Positions 32,875-41,558 of a DNA stretch of 43,841 nucleotides are shown piece by piece. The notes under the pieces are model-generated. The model was not told the origin of the DNA. It ran no database searches and was given only the letters and a program-made list of their open reading frames with translations. Origin of the DNA: an uncultured Victivallales bacterium (GTDB lineage Bacteria; Verrucomicrobiota; Lentisphaeria; Oligosphaerales; JAFGRS01); NCBI GenBank assembly GCA_903837355.1, contig CAILUI010000463.1:1-43841 (forward strand). Reading direction: 5' to 3'. Both the position numbers and the translations under genes were made by a program. The stretch's first letter is position 1, and each line of letters begins with the position of its first letter.

Positions 32875-34173
32875 TCAGGTTGGGTCCTCAATGCGGAACA
32901 TCACCGGCGGTTCGACGATCTCGGCCCGCCCGCCCATCTCGGCCAGCGCCTGCTGAATCGCGACCTCGCGCGCCTGATGGGTCAGAATGACCATCGGCAC
33001 GGAAGGCTGGTCGACCTCTTTCTGCGTCACACTGGCAATGCTGATACTATGCGACCCCAGGATCCCGCTCACCAGAGCCATCACGCCAGGACGATCCAGG
33101 GCCTGAATGCGGATGTAGTAGCGGCTGCGGATCTCGCTCATGGGAACGAAACGGTCGTAGGCGTTGTGCGCCCGGAAAGCAGGCACGCGACGGTGCGAGC
33201 CGTACTTCAGGTTCAAGCTCACATCCACAATGTCAGCCACCACGGCGCTGGCCGTTGCATCACGCCCGGCCCCACGCCCGTAGTACATCGTGCCGCCGAC
33301 GGTATCCCCGCGCACCCAGACCGCATTGAAGACCCCGTCGACGTGCCCCAGCAGCGAGCGCATCGGAATCAGCGTCGGCTGCACCCGCATCTGCACGGCA
33401 CCGTCGTTCTCTTTGATCACGGCGAGCAGCTTGATGCGGTAGCCCAGCTCGGCGGCGTACTCGATGTCCTGCAGACTGACGGTACGGATGCCCTCGATAT
33501 GCATGGGCTCCATACCAAACCACTCACCGTAGGCCAACGAGGCCAGAATGGTGGCCTTGTGCGCGGTGTCGATGCCGTCCACGTCCAGCGCGGGGTCCTT
33601 CTCGGCATAGCCGGCGTCCTGCGCCGCCTTGAGCACGACCGCGAAGTCGGCCTTCTCCTTCTCCATACGCGTCAGGATGTAGTTGCAGGTTCCGTTCAGG
33701 ATGCCCACGATCTCCTTGATACGGTTCCCCACCAGGCCCTCACGCATGGCCTTGATACAGGGAATGCCGCCGCCGACGCTGGCCTCGTAGTAGACGTCCG
33801 CACTGGAACGCTCGGCCGCCGAGAAAATCTCCTCGCCGTGCGTGGCCAGCAAGGCCTTGTTCGCCGTGACCACGGGCTTGCCGATCTCCAGCGCCCGCAG
33901 CACAAACTTCTTCGCGATCCCCGTGCCGCCCACCAACTCCACCACCAGATCAACCTCCGGATCTTCGATCAGCCCGAAGGAATCGGTGGTGAGAACGCCG
34001 TCCGGCACCCGGACGCCGCGGTCGCTGACGATGTCGAGGTCCGCCACCCGGGTGAGGACCGGACGCAGGCCGGTACGCTCGGCGATCAGGTCGCCGTTGC
34101 GCAGCAGACAGTCGACCACCCCGGCCCCAACCGTCCCAAAACCGATGATCCCGACCCGGACTTCTGTCATCAT
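32875..34173 (-). CDS. hom: Homoserine dehydrogenase with ACT domain
   Basis: The 432-residue product is of the normal monofunctional length. The N-terminal Rossmann fold has VGIIGFGTVGAGVVD; KPVVTANKALLATHGEE carries a conserved Lys, and the homoserine-binding region has ASVGGGIPCIKA, GILNGTCNYIL and DPALDVDGIDTAHKATIL. The C-terminal ACT domain (RYYIRIQALDRPGVMALVSG) is the usual site of threonine feedback. It reduces aspartate semialdehyde to homoserine, the branch point to threonine and methionine. The start ATG at 34173 has GAGGAAG upstream. A leader peptide and attenuator precede it, so expression is probably tuned by charged tRNA-Thr and tRNA-Ile. Confidence 0.95.
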   Translation of the reverse strand: MMTEVRVGIIGFGTVGAGVVDCLLRNGDLIAERTGLRPVLTRVADLDIVSDRGVRVPDGVLTTDSFGLIEDPEVDLVVELVGGTGIAKKFVLRALEIGKPVVTANKALLATHGEEIFSAAERSSADVYYEASVGGGIPCIKAMREGLVGNRIKEIVGILNGTCNYILTRMEKEKADFAVVLKAAQDAGYAEKDPALDVDGIDTAHKATILASLAYGEWFGMEPMHIEGIRTVSLQDIEYAAELGYRIKLLAVIKENDGAVQMRVQPTLIPMRSLLGHVDGVFNAVWVRGDTVGGTMYYGRGAGRDATASAVVADIVDVSLNLKYGSHRRVPAFRAHNAYDRFVPMSEIRSRYYIRIQALDRPGVMALVSGILGSHSISIASVTQKEVDQPSVPMVILTHQAREVAIQQALAEMGGRAEIVEPPVMFRIEDPT

Positions 34174-34228
34174 ACGTGCTTCCTCTGCGAGCGCGACGGC
34201 CAGACGCCGCGGGAGCCGTTGCCTGCCT

Positions 34229-34308
34229 AAACAGAAAGCCCTTCCTGCCTCGGGGCGGGAAGGGCCGTTTCTGCAGAGCAGGCACCGGGCCCCGAGGCTA
34301 CGCCCCGA
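34229..34308 (-). promoter_or_regulatory. Transcription attenuator (thr-type) upstream of hom-cimA
   Basis: Four RNA segments can form three exclusive pairings. 1:2 is TCGGGGC (34308-34302) with GCCTCGG (34298-34292) across the loop GTA. 2:3 is GCCTCGGGGC (34298-34289) with its perfect 10-nt complement GCCCCGAGGC (34256-34247). 3:4 is the terminator, GCCCTTCC (34265-34258) with GGAAGGGC (34245-34238), with extra inner (GCC/GGC) and outer (AGAAA/TTTCT) pairs, followed by TTTCTGTTT. A ribosome stalled at the Thr/Ile codons of the leader peptide leaves segment 2 free for antitermination; one at its stop codon, whose G is the first base of segment 2, covers it. The logic equals that of the enterobacterial thr operon. 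Confidence 0.8.
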
Positions 34309-34348
34309 CGCCGATCGTAATAGTGCCTTGGCTACGCTCGTTGATCAT
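34298..34348 (-). CDS. Leader peptide of the hom-cimA attenuator
   Basis: A 16-codon frame, MINERSQGTITIGVGA, ends in TAG exactly where the antiterminator segment begins. Thr-Ile-Thr-Ile followed by Gly-x-Gly-Ala recalls the end of the E. coli ThrL peptide. An AGGG lies about 8 nt upstream of the ATG, a modest ribosome site. The codons for Thr and Ile match the end products of the two downstream genes. Too short to be noticed by gene finders; the same frame is open upstream to 34516, but nothing there looks coding. Confidence 0.75.
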   Translation of the reverse strand: MINERSQGTITIGVGA

Positions 34349-34397
34349 GCTTACGCCCTGCGGACCGAAAGGCGCCAACGCCACCGTCCGCGCCGGT

Positions 34398-34425
34398 AAT
34401 CTAGCCAGGGTCGTCGCCAACGCAA
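34398..34425 (-). promoter_or_regulatory. Possible promoter for the hom-cimA leader
   Basis: On the minus strand TTGCGT (34425-34420) and TAGATT (34403-34398) are 16 nt apart, which would start transcription about 40 nt before the leader-peptide ATG. Both boxes are imperfect. The remainder of the 326-nt gap (34174-34499) between the two divergent genes holds the leader and, to the right, the untranslated region of the plus-strand gene. Confidence 0.35.
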
Positions 34426-34499
34426 GTGCTGCCGAGAGCTGGCAGCCCAAACCCTGGCGGCGTACGTTGTGACCATACCAACCGCAGAGGACCACCCCG

Positions 34500-37400
34500 A
34501 TGCACCTGTGCAGCACCGCTCCGGCCAGGGCTTTGACCTACCGCCTCGTGACCGCCGGCCTGCTGGCGGCCCTGACCGCGGCGCCGATCGGGGGCCGGCC
34601 GGCCGCAGCGGCCGAGCTGCCCCCAGCGACCAAGCGCATCGACGTGGGGCCCGTGCCCCCGGACCTGCTCCCGGTGGTGGTCGAGGACCCCCAGACCCCG
34701 GTCACGCGCACCCTCTCGCCCACCGCGGCGGCGGCCGCCCTTGAGCGGGACTGGGTCTTCCAGGCCGACGGCTATCCGACCGCCCAACGGGCCCGGCGTG
34801 AGATCGGCTGGGCGCGCGAGCTGGCTGAGCGGCTCAGCCGGCACGCCGCCGCGCCGGACGTCGGCGCGGAGTTGCGGGCCCTGTCCGATCTCGAGCACCG
34901 CTACGCCGGCCTGGATCCCCAGCGGGCGGCGCGTACCGGCGCGCTCCCGGACGGCCGACTGGCGGGCTGGAGCTTCGAGCCCGACGCGGCAGGCTTCACC
35001 GCGGCCGATTCGCCCCAGGCCCACCCCAGCCTGCTGCTGGGGCGAGCGGAACCGGCCCCCGGCGTCTTCGGCGATGGCCTCCTGCTCAACGGCAGAGCCT
35101 GCCTCAACCTCGGCGCGGAGCTCTCCGCCGTCGCCGGCGGCAGCTACACCCTGTGCGCCTGGATCAGGACGCGCTCACCCACCGGCGATCTCCTCGGTAA
35201 TGGCGCTGCCGCCGGCTGCGTCCTGCTGCAGACCTACCAGGGCAAGGCGAAGGCGCACCACTGGTCGACCACCACGGCGCACGTCCTCACCGGGCAAACG
35301 GACGTCACCGACGGGCGCTGGCATCACCTCGCACAGGTGGTCAGCGACAGCCGGTTGGCCCTCTTCGTCGACGGGCGCCTCGACGGCGAACTGCCGCTCC
35401 AGGGGCCGACCGTGGCGAGCACGGCGCCGCTGCTGCTCGGGGCGCGCTCGCTGGCCGACACCTCCTGGCGCTTCGCCGGCTGCGTCGACGATGTGGGCAT
35501 CTACGGCCGCGCCCTGACCCCAGCCGAAATCGCCCAGGTCCACCAGGAAGGCGCGGCCCAGGTCAGCCTCGCCGCCGACCCCGACGCCAGCGAATTCTAC
35601 CTCGCCGTGCGCCAGATCAAACGCCGGCTGCTCTTCCGCAACCCGGTCGTGGACTTCAGCCAGGTCGTGCTGATCGACCAGCCCTACCCCCGCGGCCTGG
35701 CCTGGCAACACCAGGCGATCCATCGCCTCGGACACCGCGCCGTGCCCGGCGGCAGGCTGCTGCTGCTCGACGGACTCGACCCTGCCGGCCTGGTGCGCCA
35801 ACTCTATCCGCCTCAACCCGGCAGCTTCTGGAAACCGGAGGTGTCCTTCGACGGAAGGCGCCTCGTGTTCTCGTATAAAGCACACGCGGAGAAGAGCTTC
35901 CACTTGTATGAGATGAACGTCGATGGCAGCGGCGTGCGGCAACTGACGACGGGCGACTACGACGATATCGACCCGATCTATCTTCCCGACGGGCGCCTGG
36001 CGTTCACCACGACCCGCGGCAACTCGTATGTGCGCTGCGGCCCCTTCATCTACTCCTACGTGCTGGCGCGCTGCGACGCCGACGGCAGCAACCTGCATCT
36101 GATCAGCACCAACAACGAGCCGGATTTCGTCCCGGCGCTGCTGCCCGACGGCCGCCTGATCTACTCGCGCTGGGAGTACACCGACAAGGCCCTCTGGCGC
36201 GTACAGAGCCTGTGGACGACCCACACCGACGGCACGGGCACCGCGGCCTACTGGGGTAACCAGAGCGTCTGGCCGGATCACCTCGCCGAACCGCGGCCTA
36301 TCCCCGGCAGCCAGCGCCTCATGTTCGCCGGCGTCGGGCATCACGACTGGTTCTCCGGCTCGATCGGGATTCTCGATCGCAGCCAGGGCTTCAACTTCCC
36401 CGCCGGCCTGACCAAGGTCACCGCCGACCTGGCCTGGCCAGAGTGCAGTCCCCCGCCGCTGGATGCCGCCGAATCCTCGCGCTACCATGCCGCGGGAGCG
36501 TACACGGGCTACCTCGGCGCCTACCCGCTCTCGGAAACCGACTTCCTGGTCTCGGCACGCGGCGAGGAGGGTAAGTTCCGTCTCTACCTGATGGACACCG
36601 ACGGCAACCGGGAGCTGATCTGGGAAGGCGCCCACCATGCCTGGTACGCCATACCCGTCCGCCCGCGCCCGCTGCCGCCGACGCGACCCGATAGTGTGGT
36701 CTGGCCCGCGACCAGCCCCACCCGCCAAGCCAATGCCCCGGGCGAATTCTACAGCGCCGACGTCCTGCAGGGAGTACCCGACCTGCCCCGCGAACAGGTG
36801 CGCTACCTCCGCGTCATCCAGCAGGACGCCAAGACCTACTCCACCTGGATGAAGACCTTCCGCCACTCCGGGCCGCCGGTCTCGGCGGTCCAGGAGGAAA
36901 CGGTCAAGCGCATCGTCTCCGTGGTCCCGGTCGAGGCCGATGGCTCCGTGCACTTCGCGGCGCCGACCGGGCAGTCCGTCTACTTCCAGTTGCTGGATGA
37001 GCACTACCGGGCGCTGCAGACCATGCGCTCATTCACCGGTCTGATGCCGGGCGAGCGCCGTGGGTGCGTCGGCTGCCACGAACAGCATAGCACCACCGCC
37101 GCCGGCCCGCGCCGGGCGACGGCACCGGCGCGCGCGCCCACGCCCCTCAGCCCGCCGCCGTGGGGCACGGCCAGCATCAGCTTCGAACGCTTCGTACAAC
37201 CCGTGCTCGACCGTGCCTGCGGCACGTGTCACCAGGGGGACGGCGAAGGCCGCAAGACCCTCGACCTCACCCTGCGCCCCGGCGTCGACGTCTTCAAGGA
37301 GCCGTACCTGACCCTGGTCGGCCAGGCCGCCTGGGCCGTCGGCGCGCCGGGCGCCGGCCCCGATAGCCCCGGCTATGGCGCCGCCAGCCCGATCCCGGTG

Positions 37401-37688
37401 GAGACGCTGGACCCCACCATGAACGATCCGCGCGGCCTCGCCACGCTCCGCCCGCTCGCCTACCTGTCGCCACGCAGCCGACTGATCGACATCGCCATGA
37501 GCGACAAGCACCACGGCGTCAAGGTCGACCCGGAAGACCGCCAACGCCTCATCGCCTGGGTCGATGCCTGCAGCCCCTACATGGGCGACGTCGAACTGCG
37601 GGCCTTGGGCGATCCCTGGTTCGAGGGTATCGAGAAACTGCCGATCCGACCCCGGGTGCAAACGGCCCCCGAGGTGGCCCGGCCGTAG
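34500..37688 (+). CDS. Exported LamG / beta-propeller / diheme protein related to HzsA-like proteins
   Basis: The 1062-residue product has a signal peptide (LTYRLVTAGLLAALTAAPI, cleavage near AAAA), a concanavalin-like LamG domain (about residues 155-350: GVFGDGLLLNGRACLNLG, DGRWHHLAQVVSDSRLALFV, AGCVDDVGIYGRALTPAEI), and a TolB/WD40-type propeller (about 430-760) with PEVSFDGRRLVFSYKA, EMNVDGSGVRQLTTG and PIYLPDGRLAFTT. The C-terminal third has two heme-attachment motifs, CVGCH (856-860) and CGTCH (907-911). This propeller plus c-heme layout is common in PVC bacteria and resembles the alpha subunit of hydrazine synthase, but hydrazine synthesis is not implied. It may be an extracellular electron-transfer or binding protein. 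GAGGA precedes the ATG by 8 nt. Confidence 0.75.
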   Translation: MHLCSTAPARALTYRLVTAGLLAALTAAPIGGRPAAAAELPPATKRIDVGPVPPDLLPVVVEDPQTPVTRTLSPTAAAAALERDWVFQADGYPTAQRARREIGWARELAERLSRHAAAPDVGAELRALSDLEHRYAGLDPQRAARTGALPDGRLAGWSFEPDAAGFTAADSPQAHPSLLLGRAEPAPGVFGDGLLLNGRACLNLGAELSAVAGGSYTLCAWIRTRSPTGDLLGNGAAAGCVLLQTYQGKAKAHHWSTTTAHVLTGQTDVTDGRWHHLAQVVSDSRLALFVDGRLDGELPLQGPTVASTAPLLLGARSLADTSWRFAGCVDDVGIYGRALTPAEIAQVHQEGAAQVSLAADPDASEFYLAVRQIKRRLLFRNPVVDFSQVVLIDQPYPRGLAWQHQAIHRLGHRAVPGGRLLLLDGLDPAGLVRQLYPPQPGSFWKPEVSFDGRRLVFSYKAHAEKSFHLYEMNVDGSGVRQLTTGDYDDIDPIYLPDGRLAFTTTRGNSYVRCGPFIYSYVLARCDADGSNLHLISTNNEPDFVPALLPDGRLIYSRWEYTDKALWRVQSLWTTHTDGTGTAAYWGNQSVWPDHLAEPRPIPGSQRLMFAGVGHHDWFSGSIGILDRSQGFNFPAGLTKVTADLAWPECSPPPLDAAESSRYHAAGAYTGYLGAYPLSETDFLVSARGEEGKFRLYLMDTDGNRELIWEGAHHAWYAIPVRPRPLPPTRPDSVVWPATSPTRQANAPGEFYSADVLQGVPDLPREQVRYLRVIQQDAKTYSTWMKTFRHSGPPVSAVQEETVKRIVSVVPVEADGSVHFAAPTGQSVYFQLLDEHYRALQTMRSFTGLMPGERRGCVGCHEQHSTTAAGPRRATAPARAPTPLSPPPWGTASISFERFVQPVLDRACGTCHQGDGEGRKTLDLTLRPGVDVFKEPYLTLVGQAAWAVGAPGAGPDSPGYGAASPIPVETLDPTMNDPRGLATLRPLAYLSPRSRLIDIAMSDKHHGVKVDPEDRQRLIAWVDACSPYMGDVELRALGDPWFEGIEKLPIRPRVQTAPEVARP

Positions 37689-37760
37689 TGTTTCGTCCGT
37701 CTATTCCGTTGGTTTATGGCGGGCAGGCTAGCCCTTGGCCGGTTGCCGGGTGCGGCCCGC

Positions 37761-38195
37761 TTAGCCGTCGGCAGAACCGCCGCCCGCAGGGCCCTGACGG
37801 CCGCGCTTGGTGTCGCCACGGACCTTCTTGGCGGTCAGGCGGCGCTCCTTCGAGGCCTTGGTGGGGCGGGTCGGCCGCCGCGGGCGCGGCGGTACCGCGG
37901 CACGGCGGATCAGGTCGCACAGGCGCTCGGTGGCCTCTTCGATGTTCCGCCGCTGACTGCGGTAGGACTGCGCCGAGATCAGCAGCACGCCATGCTGGTC
38001 AACGCGGTTCCCCGCCAGCTTCAGCAGGCGCCGCCGAATGGCGTCGGTCAGGGCGCTGCTGGTACCGATATTGAAGCGCAGATCGACCGCGGTCTCGGTC
38101 TTGTTGACATGCTGTCCACCCGGCCCGGAGGAGCGCGTGAACTCCAGCAGGACCTCATCGTCCGGCAGGCTGATGGTGGGCGTAACGCGGATCAT
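37761..38195 (-). CDS. arfB: Alternative ribosome-rescue factor ArfB (peptidyl-tRNA hydrolase)
   Basis: The 144-residue product contains the release-factor motif RSSGPGGQHVNKTET with the catalytic Gly-Gly-Gln at residues 26-28, and a basic tail from about residue 105 (RPTKASKERRLTAKKVRGDTKRG). The tail enters the empty mRNA channel of stalled ribosomes and the GGQ loop hydrolyses the peptidyl-tRNA. Length and layout are those of YaeJ/ArfB, not of RF1/RF2, which have an extra recognition domain. AAGGG lies 9 nt before the ATG at 38195. It converges with the diheme gene, with 72 nt between the stops and no clear shared terminator. Confidence 0.92.
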   Translation of the reverse strand: MIRVTPTISLPDDEVLLEFTRSSGPGGQHVNKTETAVDLRFNIGTSSALTDAIRRRLLKLAGNRVDQHGVLLISAQSYRSQRRNIEEATERLCDLIRRAAVPPRPRRPTRPTKASKERRLTAKKVRGDTKRGRQGPAGGGSADG

Positions 38196-38541
38196 CGGCG
38201 GCGGCCCTTGGCGCGGATGCGGGAAGTCGGAACGTGGCGAAACCTGTGCATGGATGTACTATAGCAACTCGCGTACGGAAGTCCCCGTGACCCCAGCAAC
38301 GGGCGTAGTACCAGTGAGGTCAGCAGCAGCCGGCTCTGCGGGCAGGCTTTGGAGGGCGAACCTCCCCAGCCTGCTTGCAGGCGGTGAGCCGTCCCCCGTC
38401 GCCGGCCTCTGGCCGGTGGCTCAGCGGCGCCTGCGCGCCTGGGGAGCTTCGCCCTCCAGGAGTCCGCGCGGACTTCACTGGCACTACCAAAGGGCGGCGG
38501 CACCGGGCCGCCCATCGGCAGCGTTCACAGGAGTTTGAATC
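38196..38541. other. 346-nt intergenic region dominated by a palindromic repeat
   Basis: Separates the divergent arfB and GH5-like genes. Over half is the palindrome at 38305-38487. On either side I see no gene; the promoters of both genes must lie here, but I cannot pick convincing boxes. AGGAG at 38528-38532 serves the plus-strand gene. Confidence 0.5.
38305..38487. repeat. 183-bp long inverted repeat (REP/BIME-like palindrome)
   Basis: The ends GTAGTACCAGTGAGGTC and, inverted, GTAGTGCCAGTGAAGTC match at 15 of 17 positions. Further in, TGGAGGGCGAAsCTCCCCAG occurs in both arms, then TGAGCC, closing on CCGGCCTCTGGCCGG at the centre (38402-38416). The whole could fold into one long cruciform or RNA hairpin. 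A decayed relative lies at 30684-30897, so this is a dispersed family. Confidence 0.65.
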
Positions 38542-41535
38542 ATGTCGATCCGTAGTCTCACCGCCATCGGCGCACTCGGGCTGTGCCTGGTGTTCAGCGC
38601 CGCCGTGGCAGCCCCGCCAACCCCGCGCCCCAGCCGTTGCGAAAACGGCATCCTGCGCTGGACCGATGACGGCACCGAGGTGGCTCTGTTCGGGGTCAAC
38701 TACTACGCGCCGTTCTCCATGGACTGGCAGGCCCTGCGACGTCACCACGTCGACCCCGCCGAGGCGCTGCGCACCGACCTCGTGCACCTGCGCCGCTTGG
38801 GCCTGGATGCCTTGCGCCTGCATTGCTGGGATCGCGAGATCAGCGACCCTCAGGGCAACCTGGTGGACAACGACCACCTGCGCCTGCTTGATCTGCTCAT
38901 CTCCGAAGCGGCCAACCAAGGCCTCTATGTCGTCCTCACCCCCATCGCTTGGTGGGGCGGCGCCGATCCCGCCACCAACGGCTTCTCAAACCGCTTCAGC
39001 ATGCAGCAGATGACCACGGACGCCGAGGCCCGCGCCTGCCAGGTGCGCTACCTGGCCCAGTTCATGGCCCATGCCAACCGCTTCACCGGCCTGCGCTACG
39101 CCGACGACCCGCGGATCGTCGCCATCGAACTGATCAATGAACCGATCTACCCGCCCAACACGTCGGACGACGCCGTCGTCGAGTACATCAACACGCTGGC
39201 GGCCGCCGTGCGCGGCACCGGCTGCAGCAAGCCCGTGCTCTACAACTGCTGGGGCAGCCGCGAACAGGCCGCCGCCCGCAGCACCCTCGACGGCGTCACC
39301 TTCGGCTGGTATCCCACCGGGCTGGCTTCGGGCCGAGCCATCACCGACAACCGCCTGCCCGCCGTCGACCGCCATTACAGCGCCCATACCCCCTGCCTGG
39401 ATCGCCTGGTCAAGGCGGTCTACGAATTCGATGCGGCCGACGTGCCCGGCACCGTCATGTACCCAGCCATGGCCCGCGCCTTCCGCAGCGCCGGTGTGCA
39501 GGTGGCGACGCAGTTCCAGTATGACGCCATGGCACTGGCGGGCACCAACGAGAACTGGCAGACGCACCATCTGAACCTGCTCTACACCCCCGGGAAGGCC
39601 CTCAGTTTCGCCATCGCGGCGGAGGCTTTCCGTCACCTGCCGCGCCTCACCGCCTTCCCCAACTACCCCGACAACACGCGCTTCGCGAGTGCCCGTATCG
39701 CCTTCAACGAGGATCTCAGCGAATGGGTGACCGACACGGATTTCCTCTACGCCAACACCACCACCACCGCGCCCCCGGCCCCGGCGTCCCTGCGGCGGGT
39801 CTGGGGCGTCGGCGACTCTCCCGTCGTCTCCTATGCCGGCACCGGGGCCTACTTCCTCGACCGTTACGCGGACGGCGTCTGGCGCCTGCAGGTCTACCCG
39901 GATGCCGTGGTCGTGGTCGACCCCTACCTGGGCGGCGCCGCAGAGAAGGTCCGCCTGCTCTGGGCAACGCACCGGCTGAGCCTCCGACTTCCGGACCTGG
40001 TCACGGGGTTCACCTGCCAGCGCGAAGACAGTCCGGAACCGGCCCAGACCGCGGACGCGGCGGGCGTGAGCGTGACTCCCGGCAGTTACCTGCTCGTCCG
40101 TCAGGGAATGACCGCCGCGGCACCTCCAGCCCCCCTGCCCTACCTGACGCCGCCGCCGAGCGCGGACCCCGCCACGCCGGCGGCCCGGCTCGACGTCCCC
40201 GGCCTCTGGCGCCAAGGCCAGCCCCTGCGCGTCACCCTCACCGTCGCCGCCAACGCCGTCGACGCCTGTAGCCTCAGCGTGCTGATCCCGGGCGAGGACA
40301 CCCCGCGGATCCTGCCCATGCCAGCCGCCGGCGCCTACCGCTACCAGGCCGAGATTCCGACCGACTGGCTGCAACCGGGCGAGATGCGCTGCAGCGCCGA
40401 GGTCAAAATCCCGGGGGCCGCCTTCCGCTTCCCCGACGGCCAGCGCGTCAGCACGCAACCCCGCCTGCCCGCACACGACCTCCTGGACCTCGCGCCCGCC
40501 GTGCCGCTGCCGACCCTCGAAGGCGGCGGCTGGCTGCGTGGGCAACCGACGCTCGAGCGTGTGGCCGGACCCGACCCGCAGCACCCGGCGCTGCACCTCG
40601 AGGCGGGGGGCTTCGGCGAGCCGCCCGCCTGCGTCGCCGTGCGCTTGCCCGTGCCGCCCCCCAGCGCTGCCGCAACCGCCTACAACGTGCTGACGCTCAC
40701 GCTGCGCGGCGGTCCCGCTACGCACTGCGCCGAGGTGACGCTGGTCCAGGCTGACGGCGCCGCCTTCGGCACCGAGGTCAGCGTCGGTCCGGCTTGGCGC
40801 ACGACCTCGATTCCGCTCACCGCACTGCAGCCCAAGTGGGGCACCACCGCCAGTACGCTGCACCTCGAGCGCGTCACGCGCCTGGCAGTCACCTTCGGCG
40901 CCTGGCTGTTCCCGGATGCGCGCGAGGAGACGCACTGGCTCGAGATTGCGGGCGCCAGCCTGGGCCAGGAGGAGGTCGGCCTCCCCGTGCGTGTCCTGGC
41001 CCTTGACGCGCCCCTGCTGCTGACCGTCCCCAGCGCGCAACCCGTCCGCGCCACCGGTCGCGAGACCGCGGTCTCGCTGGTCCCAGGGCCCCGCGCCGAC
41101 AGCGCGGCAGTGCGCCTGGCCGTGCCCGGCTTCGGACCCGATCCCGACTGCAGCAGCGTCCGCATCCCCGTCCCCAGTTCGGAACGTGCCGCCCTGGCCG
41201 CCGTCACCGGCGACGCCGTGATCGCGGTGCCGCTCCGAGCCGGGGCTCCCCTGACCGACAAGGTCGAGTTCGTGGTGATCGAGCAGGATGGCACCCCCTG
41301 GGGCGCAACCCTGCCCCTGACCCGCGAGTGGAGCACCCTGCGCCTCAAAGCAGCCGACCTGCGCTTCTTCAGCCACTGGGACCATCCCGCTGGCCGCGGC
41401 GGCCCCGAGGACCGCCTCCGCCTGGACCAGATCGCGAGTGTCAATCTCTGTTTCGGCGCCTGGCTGTATGGCGAGCAGCGTGCCAGCCCGCAGGCCATCG
41501 AGATCGGCGAGACCACGCTCGAACCGGTGCGCTGA
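38542..41535 (+). CDS. Secreted GH5-like (clan GH-A) glycoside hydrolase with C-terminal beta domains
   Basis: The 997-residue product has a signal peptide (SIRSLTAIGALGLCLVFSAAVAA) and a TIM barrel (about 35-400) with clan GH-A features: FGVNYYAPFSMDW on strand 1, LGLDALRLHCWDRE, IVAIELINEP with the presumed acid/base Glu200, and AVYEFDAAD, where Glu295 could be the nucleophile. Such enzymes hydrolyse beta-linked mannans or glucans, but the substrate is open. The remaining ~600 residues appear to be beta-sandwich modules, including two homologous stretches with LTLRGGPATHCAEVTLVQAD and VPLRAGAPLTDKVEFVVIEQ, each followed by a W-x-T-x-x-I/L-x-x-L pattern. These are probably carbohydrate-binding domains arisen by internal duplication. 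AGGAG lies 9 nt before the ATG; the stop is 23 nt from that of uvrB. Confidence 0.7.
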   Translation: MSIRSLTAIGALGLCLVFSAAVAAPPTPRPSRCENGILRWTDDGTEVALFGVNYYAPFSMDWQALRRHHVDPAEALRTDLVHLRRLGLDALRLHCWDREISDPQGNLVDNDHLRLLDLLISEAANQGLYVVLTPIAWWGGADPATNGFSNRFSMQQMTTDAEARACQVRYLAQFMAHANRFTGLRYADDPRIVAIELINEPIYPPNTSDDAVVEYINTLAAAVRGTGCSKPVLYNCWGSREQAAARSTLDGVTFGWYPTGLASGRAITDNRLPAVDRHYSAHTPCLDRLVKAVYEFDAADVPGTVMYPAMARAFRSAGVQVATQFQYDAMALAGTNENWQTHHLNLLYTPGKALSFAIAAEAFRHLPRLTAFPNYPDNTRFASARIAFNEDLSEWVTDTDFLYANTTTTAPPAPASLRRVWGVGDSPVVSYAGTGAYFLDRYADGVWRLQVYPDAVVVVDPYLGGAAEKVRLLWATHRLSLRLPDLVTGFTCQREDSPEPAQTADAAGVSVTPGSYLLVRQGMTAAAPPAPLPYLTPPPSADPATPAARLDVPGLWRQGQPLRVTLTVAANAVDACSLSVLIPGEDTPRILPMPAAGAYRYQAEIPTDWLQPGEMRCSAEVKIPGAAFRFPDGQRVSTQPRLPAHDLLDLAPAVPLPTLEGGGWLRGQPTLERVAGPDPQHPALHLEAGGFGEPPACVAVRLPVPPPSAAATAYNVLTLTLRGGPATHCAEVTLVQADGAAFGTEVSVGPAWRTTSIPLTALQPKWGTTASTLHLERVTRLAVTFGAWLFPDAREETHWLEIAGASLGQEEVGLPVRVLALDAPLLLTVPSAQPVRATGRETAVSLVPGPRADSAAVRLAVPGFGPDPDCSSVRIPVPSSERAALAAVTGDAVIAVPLRAGAPLTDKVEFVVIEQDGTPWGATLPLTREWSTLRLKAADLRFFSHWDHPAGRGGPEDRLRLDQIASVNLCFGAWLYGEQRASPQAIEIGETTLEPVR

Positions 41536-41558
41536 GACCGGCTGGCGCCCGGCGCCGC

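Noticed and set aside
30969..32990. 673-codon plus-strand frame across the tRNAs and cimA
   Set aside because: It translates both tRNA genes and the antisense of a certain cimA gene.
35175..37004. 609-codon minus-strand frame within the diheme protein gene
   Set aside because: The plus strand has a signal peptide, LamG, propeller and CxxCH motifs; this frame has none.
34500..37688. Hydrazine synthase alpha subunit
   Set aside because: Only the propeller/heme layout is shared; no beta or gamma subunit genes are present and the LamG domain is foreign to that enzyme.
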